This document shows, in pieces, positions 18,070 through 27,141 of a stretch of 64,000 bases of DNA. Positions within the stretch are counted from its first letter, which is position 1. Every line of letters starts with the position of its first letter. The stretch covers positions 170,072 to 234,071 of the forward strand of contig NZ_PJNI01000007.1 of assembly GCF_002844555.1 (NCBI RefSeq), written 5' to 3'. Origin of the DNA: Brumimicrobium salinarum. GTDB lineage: Bacteria; Bacteroidota; Bacteroidia; Flavobacteriales_D; Crocinitomicaceae. The position numbers and the translations under genes were made by a program. The notes under the pieces were generated by a model, which saw only the letters and a program-made list of their open reading frames with translations, had not been told where the DNA came from and made no database searches.

Positions 18070-18549
18070 ATGAAACTGTATTTACTTCGCCATGGAGAGG
18101 CCTATGATTCTTCATCGACTGGAAAAGATTTTGATCGTGAATTGACTGACCATGGTGTAGAACAGGTTAATCAAATTAAAAAAAGACTTGAAAATGAAGC
18201 GAGTGAGGCTGAATTTTGTGTTTTTTGTTCAAGCGCAAGTAGAACAAAACAAACCTATGAAATAATTGCGCCAAGCTTATCTATTTCTTCAATTTCTTTT
18301 TTAAAAGAAATGTATTTGGCAGATCACACGTATATGTTAAATTTCCTTTGGAATAATGAACACCAAGATGATACTGTTTTATTGATTGGGCACAATAATG
18401 GCTTGTCAGATTTAGCTTCTTACTTACTTGATCAAAAAATAGTTTTACCAACGAGTGGTTTGCTGATTATTGATTTCCCAGAATTAAAAAATTTAAGCGA
18501 TATTGGCTTAGGAACTGGGGTAGAGGTAAGCAAATGTTTCCCTGAATAA
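18070..18549 (+). CDS. SixA-like histidine phosphatase
   Basis: A 159-residue branch-1 histidine phosphatase, close in length and order of motifs to SixA, which dephosphorylates phosphohistidine in Hpt domains. Catalytic residues visible: R7-H8-G9-E10 (H8 the nucleophile), R58 in SASRTKQT, E80 in LKEMYLAD and the second histidine H108 in LIGHNN. No signal peptide. It is divergent from the sigma-factor operon and stands alone; a functional link with it is possible but unsupported. Confidence 0.85.
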   Translation: MKLYLLRHGEAYDSSSTGKDFDRELTDHGVEQVNQIKKRLENEASEAEFCVFCSSASRTKQTYEIIAPSLSISSISFLKEMYLADHTYMLNFLWNNEHQDDTVLLIGHNNGLSDLASYLLDQKIVLPTSGLLIIDFPELKNLSDIGLGTGVEVSKCFPE

Positions 18550-18612
18550 CGGTCTTTCTTCTTTAAACTATTCAAAGAATACTTTATTTTGAATCTTTCA
18601 AGTATAAGTGAA

Positions 18613-20688
18613 CTACTTCAATATAACTACTTTTTTCATTTTAGTTGATAAACCTTCTTGATTTGATTCATACCTAATAAAATATGTTCCTGATGGTATG
18701 TCTTGAATTGAAAATTGAACATTATACGCCTTCTTTACCGGTTTATTTTTAATAACGTTTCCATAAATATCATACAAAATTATTTGTCCATTCAAGGTTG
18801 TATTGCCTGAGGAGATAATGAAATAGGAATCTGTTGGATTGGGGTAAATCTCTAACTTCTTTTGATTTTCTTCTGCTTTTAAATCAAGTTCGCTTATGTC
18901 AGAAAAGTTAATATTGTCTAGAAAAAGATTATTTCCCCCGTCTGCGTTGTATTTGAATCTGAACATTAAATTGTCAACATTATAGTTGCTAAGTGGAATT
19001 GTATACTCATGTTCTCCCCAAGCTGCATTATCCGAGGGGAAATATTCATACTCGGCAGTCTCAAATGAAGATGAATTTAACAAAACAACTTTTCTTGTTG
19101 CCCAACTTTCCCCACAGTCTTTGCTAAGTTGGATTTCTAATCTTTCGTTACCCATGTTTGCTCTTTTAGCATAAGCTAGATCAAAAGTAAGGGCAATTTT
19201 GTTATATGTTGTAGCATCAATCGGTTTGCTTTTGAAAATATATGACGTTCGCTCGGGACCATTATAATTATTAAGATAGATCGAGTACTGACTGTTTTTA
19301 CCGTAGTTAATTCTTCTGAATTTAACAGGGTTCTCATTGGAGTTTTCCACCCATCTTTCAGAAATCAAGGAACTGTCTTCGAAGTTTTCAATTAAGTTTT
19401 TATTCATGGGTTGATTATCTAATACCTGAATAAAATTGGTGTATACAGAGTCTACTTGCTCAATTCCATTTGATACCTGAAGGGTAACATTGAAATTCCC
19501 TGGAGAGTTGTAGATTACGGTCACACTAGAGTCGGCAGATGTATTAATATTCCCACCTTCAAATGTCCAGTTTCTATTATTAACTCCATGATACGAAAAG
19601 TCTGAAAAGGTAACCGAATCTCCAGCGCAAATAACTCTTTTATTCGCAAAAATCTGTGTTCTGCATAGCAGGTTTGTATTGTTAGTAACGCCAGTTGCAA
19701 CTAGGTTGGAAGGGGTCCAAAGATTGTTTCTATTCGCTATGTTTGCATTTAAAGCTGCATGCATTCTTATTTTTTGACCTTCCGTAAAGAATAAAGAACA
19801 GTAAGAATAATCCATGTAGTTTTGTACCATGTCTAAAGAGCTACATGTGTTGCCTGTTAAATTACAAGATTGCCATCCAATGGTATTCGGTGTGTCTGCT
19901 ACTCCGTCATCATGTGAGCAATTTCCGTTATCCGCTACAGGCAGGTAGTAAAAGTCGGGAACATTGTTTCCTCCCCAAATGTGTTGTAAATTAAGGAAAT
20001 GACCTATTTCGTGTGTCAATACGGTTCTTTTAAAATGATTGGAGGTGCCAATGGAGCCGATATAACTATGTTGCATAACAATTCCATCCCATTGCGGAAT
20101 GGTATCTGCTGCGCCTGGGAGCAGTGCGTGTCCAGCTAGTCCTGCAGCGCTATTACAAACATACACATTGAGGTATTGATCGGGAGGCCACTGAACTAAG
20201 CTTTTAACTTGATGATCGCCTACGTTTGTCAATGGAGAATATGTTCGTGTGATTCCATTGGTGCAATTACCGTTTGGGTCTAATTGTGCTAATCTTATTT
20301 CTATTTCTGTATCGGCAGCAAGACCTTGAAAATCATTTACAATGTCAACAGTGTCGGCATTGTTTTTTCGAAATTGTAAATTAACTTGTTTTACCGCGTC
20401 ATTAATTTGAGCAACTGATATGTTCCCTTCTCCGTAATCGTGAATTACATGAAAAACTACAGGAATAATATAAATTCCACCGCTTCTTTGATGGGCCGCC
20501 TGTTGCGTGTAGGTCTGAGTAAAACTTTCTAATTCAAGTGTTGCCTTTTTAATTCCAGATTGTAAGTCGGGGTTTTGATGATAAAGCTTGCTGTTGATTT
20601 GATCGGTCGCACAAGGAAATGTCTCCTCTTGAGCTAAGGATAAGAAACTGAATAGAAAAAGAACAATAATTAGATGTGTGAATTTCAT
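18613..20688 (-). CDS. M43-family (pappalysin-like) metalloprotease with T9SS type A sorting domain
   Basis: A 691-residue secreted zinc protease. The ATG at 20688 is chosen over the upstream in-frame ATG at 20784 because it places a signal peptide (MKFTHLIIVLFLF, cut near SLAQ) at the N terminus. The metzincin motif HEIGHFLNLQH is at 226-236 and the Met-turn NYMDYS at 290-295. A PKD domain follows (FSDFSYHGVNNRNWTF to about 425), then a jelly-roll-like region, and a C-terminal T9SS sorting domain (LEIYPNPTDSYF, GTYFIRYE) over the last 75 residues. Substrate unknown. Monocistronic. Confidence 0.87.
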   Translation of the reverse strand: MKFTHLIIVLFLFSFLSLAQEETFPCATDQINSKLYHQNPDLQSGIKKATLELESFTQTYTQQAAHQRSGGIYIIPVVFHVIHDYGEGNISVAQINDAVKQVNLQFRKNNADTVDIVNDFQGLAADTEIEIRLAQLDPNGNCTNGITRTYSPLTNVGDHQVKSLVQWPPDQYLNVYVCNSAAGLAGHALLPGAADTIPQWDGIVMQHSYIGSIGTSNHFKRTVLTHEIGHFLNLQHIWGGNNVPDFYYLPVADNGNCSHDDGVADTPNTIGWQSCNLTGNTCSSLDMVQNYMDYSYCSLFFTEGQKIRMHAALNANIANRNNLWTPSNLVATGVTNNTNLLCRTQIFANKRVICAGDSVTFSDFSYHGVNNRNWTFEGGNINTSADSSVTVIYNSPGNFNVTLQVSNGIEQVDSVYTNFIQVLDNQPMNKNLIENFEDSSLISERWVENSNENPVKFRRINYGKNSQYSIYLNNYNGPERTSYIFKSKPIDATTYNKIALTFDLAYAKRANMGNERLEIQLSKDCGESWATRKVVLLNSSSFETAEYEYFPSDNAAWGEHEYTIPLSNYNVDNLMFRFKYNADGGNNLFLDNINFSDISELDLKAEENQKKLEIYPNPTDSYFIISSGNTTLNGQIILYDIYGNVIKNKPVKKAYNVQFSIQDIPSGTYFIRYESNQEGLSTKMKKVVILK

Positions 20689-20887
20689 AATTGCGGTGTT
20701 GTAGTAAGTTGTAAATATAGAAAAAAATAATAGGGTTACCCATTTAAATCGCAATAAGCAATTTCGTTTAAATCTATTTACCATTTATTCTAAAAGATTG
20801 TAGTAGAAAGCCTGATAAGTTGGCCCAAAAAAATGGTCATTGAATCTCTCCAACAACCATTTCTGTGTTAAAATATAATTTTAAATC

Positions 20888-21814
20888 TTAAAGATTCAGT
20901 GCTCCATTTGTATCGCGAACTTTGTCGGCAGCTTCATTAAATTTAGCTTTTTCATCATCAGATAATTCGATTTCAACGATTTCTTCCACACCGTTTCTTC
21001 CAATTAATGCAGGAACCCCCATGCAAATGTCTTTTTGACCGTATTCACCCTCTAGGTATAGAGAGCATGGGAACATTTTCTTTTGATCACACGCAATTGC
21101 TTGAACCAATCCTGAAACTGCAGCGCCTGGTGCATACCATGCAGATGTACCTAGTAATTTTGTTAAAGTGGCACCTCCTACACGAGTTTCTTGCTCAACA
21201 TATTCTAGTTTAGCATCATCTAAGAATTGATTTACTGGCACTCCGTTTCTTGAAGCTAATCTAGTTAATGGAACCATTCCTGTGTCACTATGCGCACCGA
21301 TAACCATTCCGTTAACATCAGAGATAGGACATGTTAATGCCTCAGCTAATCTGTATTTGAAACGAGCACTGTCTAATGCTCCACCCATTCCTATAATCCT
21401 GTTCTTAGGAATATCTGTTGCTTTATGTACCAAATAAGTCATTGTGTCCATTGGGTTACTCACCACAATAATGATAACATTTGGAGAATGAGCTACTAAC
21501 TCTTCAACAACCGATTTAACAATCTTAGCATTCGTTCCGATTAATTCTTCTCTTGTCATTCCTGGCTTTCTCGGAATACCTGAGGTGATTACAGCAATGT
21601 CAGAATTCGCTGTTTTTGAATAATCACTTGTAGAACCAACAATTTTTGTGTCAAATCCGTTTAAGGATGCAGTTTGCATTAAATCCATCGCTTTTCCTTC
21701 TGCAAATCCTTCTTTAATATCTAAAAGACAAACTTCTGCAGCGAAATCTTTCATCGCGATATATTCTGCACAACTCGCCCCTACGGCACCTGCTCCAACA
21801 ACTGTAACTTTCAT
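20888..21814 (-). CDS. mdh: Malate dehydrogenase
   Basis: A 308-residue NAD-dependent malate dehydrogenase of the LDH-like type, a TCA-cycle enzyme converting malate to oxaloacetate. The Rossmann motif GAGAVG is at 7-12, the NAD-selecting acid is D32 (LLDIKEG), substrate arginines are R82 and R88 in PRKPGMTREE and R151, and the catalytic histidine is H175 in GAHSDTG. The first substrate arginine in context R-K, rather than a Q-K pattern, fits malate rather than lactate dehydrogenase. Length is typical. Monocistronic. Confidence 0.94.
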   Translation of the reverse strand: MKVTVVGAGAVGASCAEYIAMKDFAAEVCLLDIKEGFAEGKAMDLMQTASLNGFDTKIVGSTSDYSKTANSDIAVITSGIPRKPGMTREELIGTNAKIVKSVVEELVAHSPNVIIIVVSNPMDTMTYLVHKATDIPKNRIIGMGGALDSARFKYRLAEALTCPISDVNGMVIGAHSDTGMVPLTRLASRNGVPVNQFLDDAKLEYVEQETRVGGATLTKLLGTSAWYAPGAAVSGLVQAIACDQKKMFPCSLYLEGEYGQKDICMGVPALIGRNGVEEIVEIELSDDEKAKFNEAADKVRDTNGALNL

Positions 21815-22202
21815 TATGTATATTTTTTATTTTTAATAGAATATCCTGTTCACGAAATTAAGAAATTAATCAAAATTAGAAGGCTGATTCTAAAAATAAT
21901 TCTTGGAATTTATATTGTTCAATGCTCAATTAAAGACTTTTTCATTAAAGTGATGTTGAATTTATGTAAAGAAGGAAATGACTAGTTTTTGACTTTTATT
22001 TATTATTTTTCGGGTTGATAAATTGCTGACTCTTTTTTGACCGAAGTAGAATAGTGTAATACAAAGCTTCTAAATTATATTTCTGAGTTGTGTAAAACAA
22101 CAAAATATGTAACAGGAGGATTGAAGATTGATAAAAAACTAAAATCAATTTACTTTAAAAGCAACCGTTGAATATAGAGCACGTTAATAAAATGAAACAA
22201 AA
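21815..22202. other. Intergenic region between mdh and the second sigma factor
   Basis: About 390 AT-rich bases between divergent genes. No open frame, RNA fold or clear promoter pair stands out, though promoters for both genes must lie here. Confidence 0.5.
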
Positions 22203-22769
22203 GTGGAGAACGATCAACTCAAAAAATTAATTAAGCGATGCATAAAGCATGAAAGAGCTGCACAAAAGCAACTTTTTGAGCTATTTTATGGGAAGATGTT
22301 GGGCGTTTGTTTACGATACACAAAGGATCGTGATCGAGCTCAAGAAGTTGTTCAAACAAGTTTTATAAAGATCTTTGATAAGTTAGAAGAATTTGATTTT
22401 AAAGGTTCGTTTGAAGGATGGGTGAGGAGAATTATGGTTAATGCATCAATAGATGCTATTCGTAAAAGAAATCGTCAGCCCTTTTCTACAGATGAAGAAT
22501 ATATGTTTAATGATAGCTACAGCGTTCAAGAACATAATTTAGATGATGATATTACTAAAATAAAGGCAGAGTATGCGATTGAAGCGATTCAAGAATTATC
22601 GCCAGCTTACCAAACTGTTTTTAATTTATATGTTATTGAAAACTATTCTCACAAAGAGATAGCTTCCATTTTAGACATCAGCGAAGGAACCTCAAAATCT
22701 AATCTAGCTAAAGCAAAGCAAAATTTAAGAAAGATATTAAGTGAGAAATTTGTCAATTTAGACCAATGA
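22203..22769 (+). CDS. ECF-type sigma-70 family RNA polymerase sigma factor
   Basis: A 188-residue sigma factor starting at GTG 22203. Region 2 is seen in LFYGKMLGVCLRYTKDRDRA then FIKIFDKLEEFDF and FEGWVRRIMVNASID; region 4 in FNLYVIENYSHKEIASILD with ISEGTSKSNLAKAK. Its stop overlaps the ATG of the next gene by 4 bases, and that gene encodes a single-pass membrane protein, the classic sigma/anti-sigma arrangement. It is a distant relative of the sigma factor at 17.3 kb. Regulon unknown. Confidence 0.9.
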   Translation: MENDQLKKLIKRCIKHERAAQKQLFELFYGKMLGVCLRYTKDRDRAQEVVQTSFIKIFDKLEEFDFKGSFEGWVRRIMVNASIDAIRKRNRQPFSTDEEYMFNDSYSVQEHNLDDDITKIKAEYAIEAIQELSPAYQTVFNLYVIENYSHKEIASILDISEGTSKSNLAKAKQNLRKILSEKFVNLDQ

Positions 22770-24043
22770 AAGATAATTTAGAAAACATAATCAAAAATAG
22801 TCTCCAAGACTATGAAGCACCATACGATCCCAAAGCATGGGAAAATGTGAGTGCTCAATTAGATGCGAAAGCTGCTGCAAATAGTGGTGGTGTTAGCTCG
22901 ATATTAAAATGGAGTTTGGCTGGGACTTTAGTTGCTGTAATAATTGCAGGCTCATATTTGTTGTGGTTTGATAATGATGTTAACTTGACAACTACTAAGA
23001 AAGGAGAAGTTGTGGAGGATATCGCTAAAACAAACGCTGAAAATCAACCAATCATAGAGGAATCTTCAAAAGACCAGATAAAAGACAAGAAGAAACAGCA
23101 TGCAGACAATTCTATTAATGAAGAAAGTGATTTAGTTGCTGATATCCCACCCCTTGAAAATGTAGTTCATGACGAGAAGCATAATTCAAGTTCCAATGAA
23201 ATTATCTCAAGTCAAGATGAAGCAGAAGGCGTTTACAATGATGGAGAAGTTAATAACGAACAGCCAAAGGAAAAAAAGTTCTTAAGTGGAATATTATCTG
23301 CCAAAGAAATTTGTGAGGGAGAAACAGTTTACGTGCGCAACAATAATGAGAATGCGCAGGTGAAGCTTAAATACAGTACACGCAATGCATATCAAGTAAT
23401 CCTGCCTGGTGATGAAATTCAATTACAAATTAAATCATCCCAAGAGATTCAATTCTATAATCAGAATAATGAAGTTATTGGTTCTCAATATGTGAAGGTC
23501 AATCCAAAGCCTGAAGCAAACTTTACGTATGAAGCCAACATTTTTGAAAAGGGATTACCAGTAGTTATTTGTGAAACTTATGAGGATTATGAAGCATACG
23601 AATGGTTTGTAGATGGCGAGTTTACGCATATTGGAGAGAAGATGACACATAATCTATTTAAGAAAGCAGATTATAAAATTGCGTTAAAAGTAACGGACAG
23701 AAATGGATGTAAAGGTATAAACACGAAAACTGTTCGGATTCACAACAAATACAACCTGATGGCTGTAGATGCATTTAAGCCAAACGGTTCGGATGCAAGG
23801 AATAGAACTTTCATGCCATATTCTTTAACGCAGAGAGACGTTCAGTTTGTGTTGACAATTGTTGATCCTGTTGATAATCATGTGGTATTTAAATCCGAAA
23901 ATAAAAATAATGCTTGGGATGGTTTAGATAATGAAACAGGTAAAATGACACCGGCAAATAAAACATATATTTGGAAGGTTCAGATACTTAATCCACTTAA
24001 AAATGAACGTCCAATTTATAGTGGAACAATAGTGCATAATTAA
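22766..24043 (+). CDS. Putative anti-sigma protein with PKD-like and T9SS type B-like C-terminal domains
   Basis: A 425-residue protein without cleavable signal peptide. Residues 1-48 are a cytoplasmic segment (SLQDYEAPYDPKAWENVSAQ), about 49-68 one membrane helix, about 70-170 an acidic low-complexity linker. Residues about 245-335 resemble a PKD domain (YEAYEWFVDGEF, VTDRNGCKG). The last 90 residues align by eye with the C-terminal domain of the adhesin at 0.1 kb: FKPNGSDARN with IFSPNNDNLND, AWDG with CWDG, TYIWKV with SYVYKL, and IYSG with NYSG. Anti-sigma function is inferred from the 4-base overlap with the sigma gene. A T9SS-related domain on an inner-membrane protein is unusual. Confidence 0.65.
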   Translation: MKDNLENIIKNSLQDYEAPYDPKAWENVSAQLDAKAAANSGGVSSILKWSLAGTLVAVIIAGSYLLWFDNDVNLTTTKKGEVVEDIAKTNAENQPIIEESSKDQIKDKKKQHADNSINEESDLVADIPPLENVVHDEKHNSSSNEIISSQDEAEGVYNDGEVNNEQPKEKKFLSGILSAKEICEGETVYVRNNNENAQVKLKYSTRNAYQVILPGDEIQLQIKSSQEIQFYNQNNEVIGSQYVKVNPKPEANFTYEANIFEKGLPVVICETYEDYEAYEWFVDGEFTHIGEKMTHNLFKKADYKIALKVTDRNGCKGINTKTVRIHNKYNLMAVDAFKPNGSDARNRTFMPYSLTQRDVQFVLTIVDPVDNHVVFKSENKNNAWDGLDNETGKMTPANKTYIWKVQILNPLKNERPIYSGTIVHN

Positions 24044-24062
24044 TTACTCAAAATAAATAAAT

Positions 24063-24094
24063 AAAAATGCATCCTTTTTTGGGATGCATTTTTT
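24063..24094 (+). terminator. Rho-independent terminator of the sigma/anti-sigma operon
   Basis: AAAAATGCATCC pairs with GGATGCATTTTT around a short T-rich loop, followed by T residues; it begins 20 bases past the stop codon. Confidence 0.75.
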
Positions 24095-24487
24095 TATCTA
24101 ATATATTCATACTAGTATTTTGCATAAGAACTAAGATGCTAACATGATTGTATATAAGACTTGAATCTGTGATGTCATTGTCATATCGAGTGTTTGCAAA
24201 AATAGGTTTGTTAAAATGCCACGACGACAAAGTCGAGCTTGTTTAACTTTTTTACTCCTATTTTATAAAGATGTCATCCATTCTGATTAAGCCTAAGTGC
24301 ACAATTTGATAAAATATGTCGTTATGGAGTATTACTTTAGGGAAACAAGCATAAAGGAAATTGAGAATACAATTCGCTGAAATCATTGCGTAATCTAATC
24401 TTATTGACCTGTAATTAAAGGCCAATTAAAATAGAATAAAAAAAACTGAGTAGAGTTTTAAAAAAAATCAATCCTCAACATTTATCA
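24095..24487. other. Intergenic region, nothing recognised
   Basis: About 390 AT-rich bases between convergent genes. Short open frames here have no coding character and no conserved RNA fold is evident. Confidence 0.5.
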
Positions 24488-25762
24488 TTATTGAACAACC
24501 AACTTTCTGGTGAGTACCTGTTCATTTACAGTTAATTTAACGAAATACACACCGGAATCAAAGTTTGTTAGGTCCAAAGTGGTATTGTGATTAGCAATTT
24601 TAGCTTGTTTAATCTTTCTTCCTTTTATATCTATTACTGAAATAGTATGAATGGGGGACTTTTCTAAAGTAAAATAAACCTTGTCTTTTGCTGGGTTTGG
24701 ATACATCATCAAATTTGCATTTAGGTTTTCATAATCTAATTTTGCTGTTCCATCTTTTGGATGACATGTTGTTGGATCCACAGGGGTATTACAAACACAA
24801 AACTCAGCTGTACCGCAAACCTCACTCAATAAGAATGGAGTCATGTACATCGTAACCGTATCAAGGTACTCTGTACTCGAAGAATGAGGGACGTGTCCAA
24901 CTCCATATTCTGCTTTAAAACAGTTTTTTATGTTTTCTTTTTCTGCTTTTACGTGAATAGACTCGCTTCCGTCGACTTCCATAATTTCAAAAATGAGTAA
25001 GGAAAGCATATCACTTCCAAATGGTACAGTTTCATCTTGATCTCCATGTAAACTTAAAACAGGTGTGGAGTTATTGTTCATCCATGTTGTATCTCCAATT
25101 GCACCTGCTATATTAACAATGGCTTTTACATTTGAAGTGTGGTTGGGGGTTCCAGAATTTCCTTCAATTCCACCCGATAACGAATTATCATTTAAATCAA
25201 TGATTGATGGGACTTCATTTAACTCATCAAGATATGCTAAATGGAGCGCTACGAAACCACCAGCGGAGCTTCCAGCAAGATATATGTTAGTAGTATCAAT
25301 GCCATAAGGATTACCATCATCCTTCACCGATTTTTTAAAATACCTAACAGCTGCTCTTGCATCTTGGGTTGCCCTCATTACAGCCTCTGAAGCGTCTTTT
25401 TCTGTTGGCGGTATAGTCATCCCTAATCGATAAGATATGGAGGAGGTGACGTAACCCTTCTTTGCATAAAACTTAGCCAAAGGAACCACATCGTTTCCTG
25501 TTTTTGATCCTTGAACAAATGAGCCTCCGTGAATGAAAATAATTAAAGCACGTTCATTTTCAGTATCTCCAGTGGGTTGGTAAAGATCTAGTTTTAAATC
25601 TACAGAATTACCCTCGTAATCCAGGTTAGTACCATATTGAATGTCACTTGTTAGGTCTGAACCAGGAAATAGATCACTGCTGTAACGTCCTGATGAACAA
25701 TCTTGGCTATGGAGAGAGAATACGGTAAGAATAAAGGTTGGAATTAAAAAAAATAGTTTCAT
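24488..25762 (-). CDS. Secreted alpha/beta hydrolase (esterase) with T9SS type A sorting domain
   Basis: A 424-residue secreted esterase/lipase-like enzyme. Signal peptide (cut near LHSQ, residue 20), oxyanion-hole motif HGGSF at 78-82, nucleophile S166 in GSSAGG (164-169), a likely acid in HGDQDETVPF, and the catalytic histidine probably in VGHVPHS. A C-terminal T9SS sorting domain covers about 350-424 (NLMMYPNPAKDKVYF, SGVYFVKL). It resembles the carboxylesterase/BD-FAE group; the substrate is unknown. Monocistronic; TAnnTTTG boxes occur just upstream near 25779-25800. Confidence 0.85.
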   Translation of the reverse strand: MKLFFLIPTFILTVFSLHSQDCSSGRYSSDLFPGSDLTSDIQYGTNLDYEGNSVDLKLDLYQPTGDTENERALIIFIHGGSFVQGSKTGNDVVPLAKFYAKKGYVTSSISYRLGMTIPPTEKDASEAVMRATQDARAAVRYFKKSVKDDGNPYGIDTTNIYLAGSSAGGFVALHLAYLDELNEVPSIIDLNDNSLSGGIEGNSGTPNHTSNVKAIVNIAGAIGDTTWMNNNSTPVLSLHGDQDETVPFGSDMLSLLIFEIMEVDGSESIHVKAEKENIKNCFKAEYGVGHVPHSSSTEYLDTVTMYMTPFLLSEVCGTAEFCVCNTPVDPTTCHPKDGTAKLDYENLNANLMMYPNPAKDKVYFTLEKSPIHTISVIDIKGRKIKQAKIANHNTTLDLTNFDSGVYFVKLTVNEQVLTRKLVVQ

Positions 25763-25913
25763 AATATTAGCTGTTTATCAAAAATAGTATAACAAATATA
25801 AATGAAATTTTTAGAGGCTGTTATTTATATAAATATACGTTAAAAAAATATTGGTCGTTTTAATTGAGTGGACTAACTACATTTGTAGTGGATTGAGTTG
25901 AATTGTTGAGATA

Positions 25914-25946
25914 TTGCATAGAACATCAAAAAGTATATTAAATTTG
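25914..25946 (+). promoter_or_regulatory. Predicted promoter of the VOC gene
   Basis: TTG at 25914, 22 bases, then TAAATTTG at 25939-25946, matching the Bacteroidota -33/-7 pattern; the box lies 23 bases before the start codon. Confidence 0.5.
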
Positions 25947-25969
25947 TGGTTTAAGAAAAATTAATAGAG

Positions 25970-27034
25970 ATGGAAAAAATAATCTGTGGTATTCAACAAA
26001 TAGGAATTGGCGTGCCTAACGTGCAAGAGATTTGGAAATGGTACAGGAAATTCTTTGGTGTTGATGTACGTATATTTGAGGAAGCAGCAGAAGCACCTCT
26101 TATGACTAGATATACTGGTGGAAAAGTTCAGTCACGTACAGCTACTTTAGCGCTATCTATGGAAGGTGGAGGTGGATTTGAAATTTGGCAATTTACCAGT
26201 AGAGACACTGAAAAACCAAAATTCGATGTTCAATTGGGTGATTTTGGGCTCTATATTTGTCGTTTAAAATCAAGAGATGTTCAAGCTTCATTCGATTATA
26301 TGAGTAAAAATGGCGCGAAACTACTTGGTGGAATAAAGAAAACTCCACATGGTGAACCCCATTTTTTTGTTGAAGATCCGAATGGAAATATTTTTAATGT
26401 TGTTGAAGAACAAAACGTTTTTCAAAAAACAAAATTTGAAGGAAAAACAGGTGGAGCAGCAGGAGTGATGATTGGTGTAAGTGATATTGATGCTGCTAAA
26501 AAACTATATGCTGATATTTTAGGGTATTCAACTGTTGAATATGATGAAACCTCAGTATTTGATTGTTTTTCAGAGCTTCCTCAAGGAGATAAAAAAGTAA
26601 GACGTGTTTTACTGTCGCACCCTGAAACACGTAAAGGTCCTTTCGCTCCTTTGTTGGGGCCTACAAAAATTGAATTGGTACAAGCTGTAGAAAGAACAGA
26701 TTGTAAAAAGATATTTAAAGACAGGTTCTGGGGAGATTGGGGCTTTATACACCTTTGTTTTGACGTTAGAAATATGGATGCACTTCAGAAAGAGTGCGAA
26801 GCAGCTGGGTTTCCATTTACTGTTGATAGTGGAGCTACTTTTGATATGGGGGAAGCAGGAGGTCGTTTTTCCTACATTGAAGATCCAGATGGTGCATGGA
26901 TTGAGTTTGTAGAAACTCATAAGGTGCCGGTGATGAAGAAATTAGGATGGTATATTAATTTAAAAAATAGAGACCCTAAAAAGTCGTTGCCTAAATGGAT
27001 GCTAAAGGCAATGGGGATGAATCGTGTAAAATAA
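25970..27034 (+). CDS. Two-domain VOC (glyoxalase/dioxygenase superfamily) protein
   Basis: A 354-residue cytoplasmic protein with two vicinal-oxygen-chelate modules: about 1-145 (QQIGIGVPNVQEIWKWY, EPHFFVEDPNGNIF) and about 160-320 (GVMIGVSDIDAAKKLYADIL, FSYIEDPDGAWIEFVE). The DPNG/DPDG turns and nearby histidine and glutamate positions fit metal binding, as in glyoxalase I and ring-cleaving dioxygenases. The reaction cannot be assigned. The last 35 residues are basic and lie outside the domains. Transcribed alone from its own promoter. Confidence 0.75.
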   Translation: MEKIICGIQQIGIGVPNVQEIWKWYRKFFGVDVRIFEEAAEAPLMTRYTGGKVQSRTATLALSMEGGGGFEIWQFTSRDTEKPKFDVQLGDFGLYICRLKSRDVQASFDYMSKNGAKLLGGIKKTPHGEPHFFVEDPNGNIFNVVEEQNVFQKTKFEGKTGGAAGVMIGVSDIDAAKKLYADILGYSTVEYDETSVFDCFSELPQGDKKVRRVLLSHPETRKGPFAPLLGPTKIELVQAVERTDCKKIFKDRFWGDWGFIHLCFDVRNMDALQKECEAAGFPFTVDSGATFDMGEAGGRFSYIEDPDGAWIEFVETHKVPVMKKLGWYINLKNRDPKKSLPKWMLKAMGMNRVK

Positions 27035-27141
27035 TTAATCTACACTTTCTGAAAATCCTTTTTTTTAAAAGTAGTTTTAATTGATTGAACGTAAAATGAA
27101 ATAGATTTTATTTTCTTAGTTTTATAGCCTAATTCAAATTT

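Noticed and set aside
24048..24230. 60-codon minus-strand open frame
   Set aside because: It runs through the terminator hairpin of the opposite operon and has no protein-like features.
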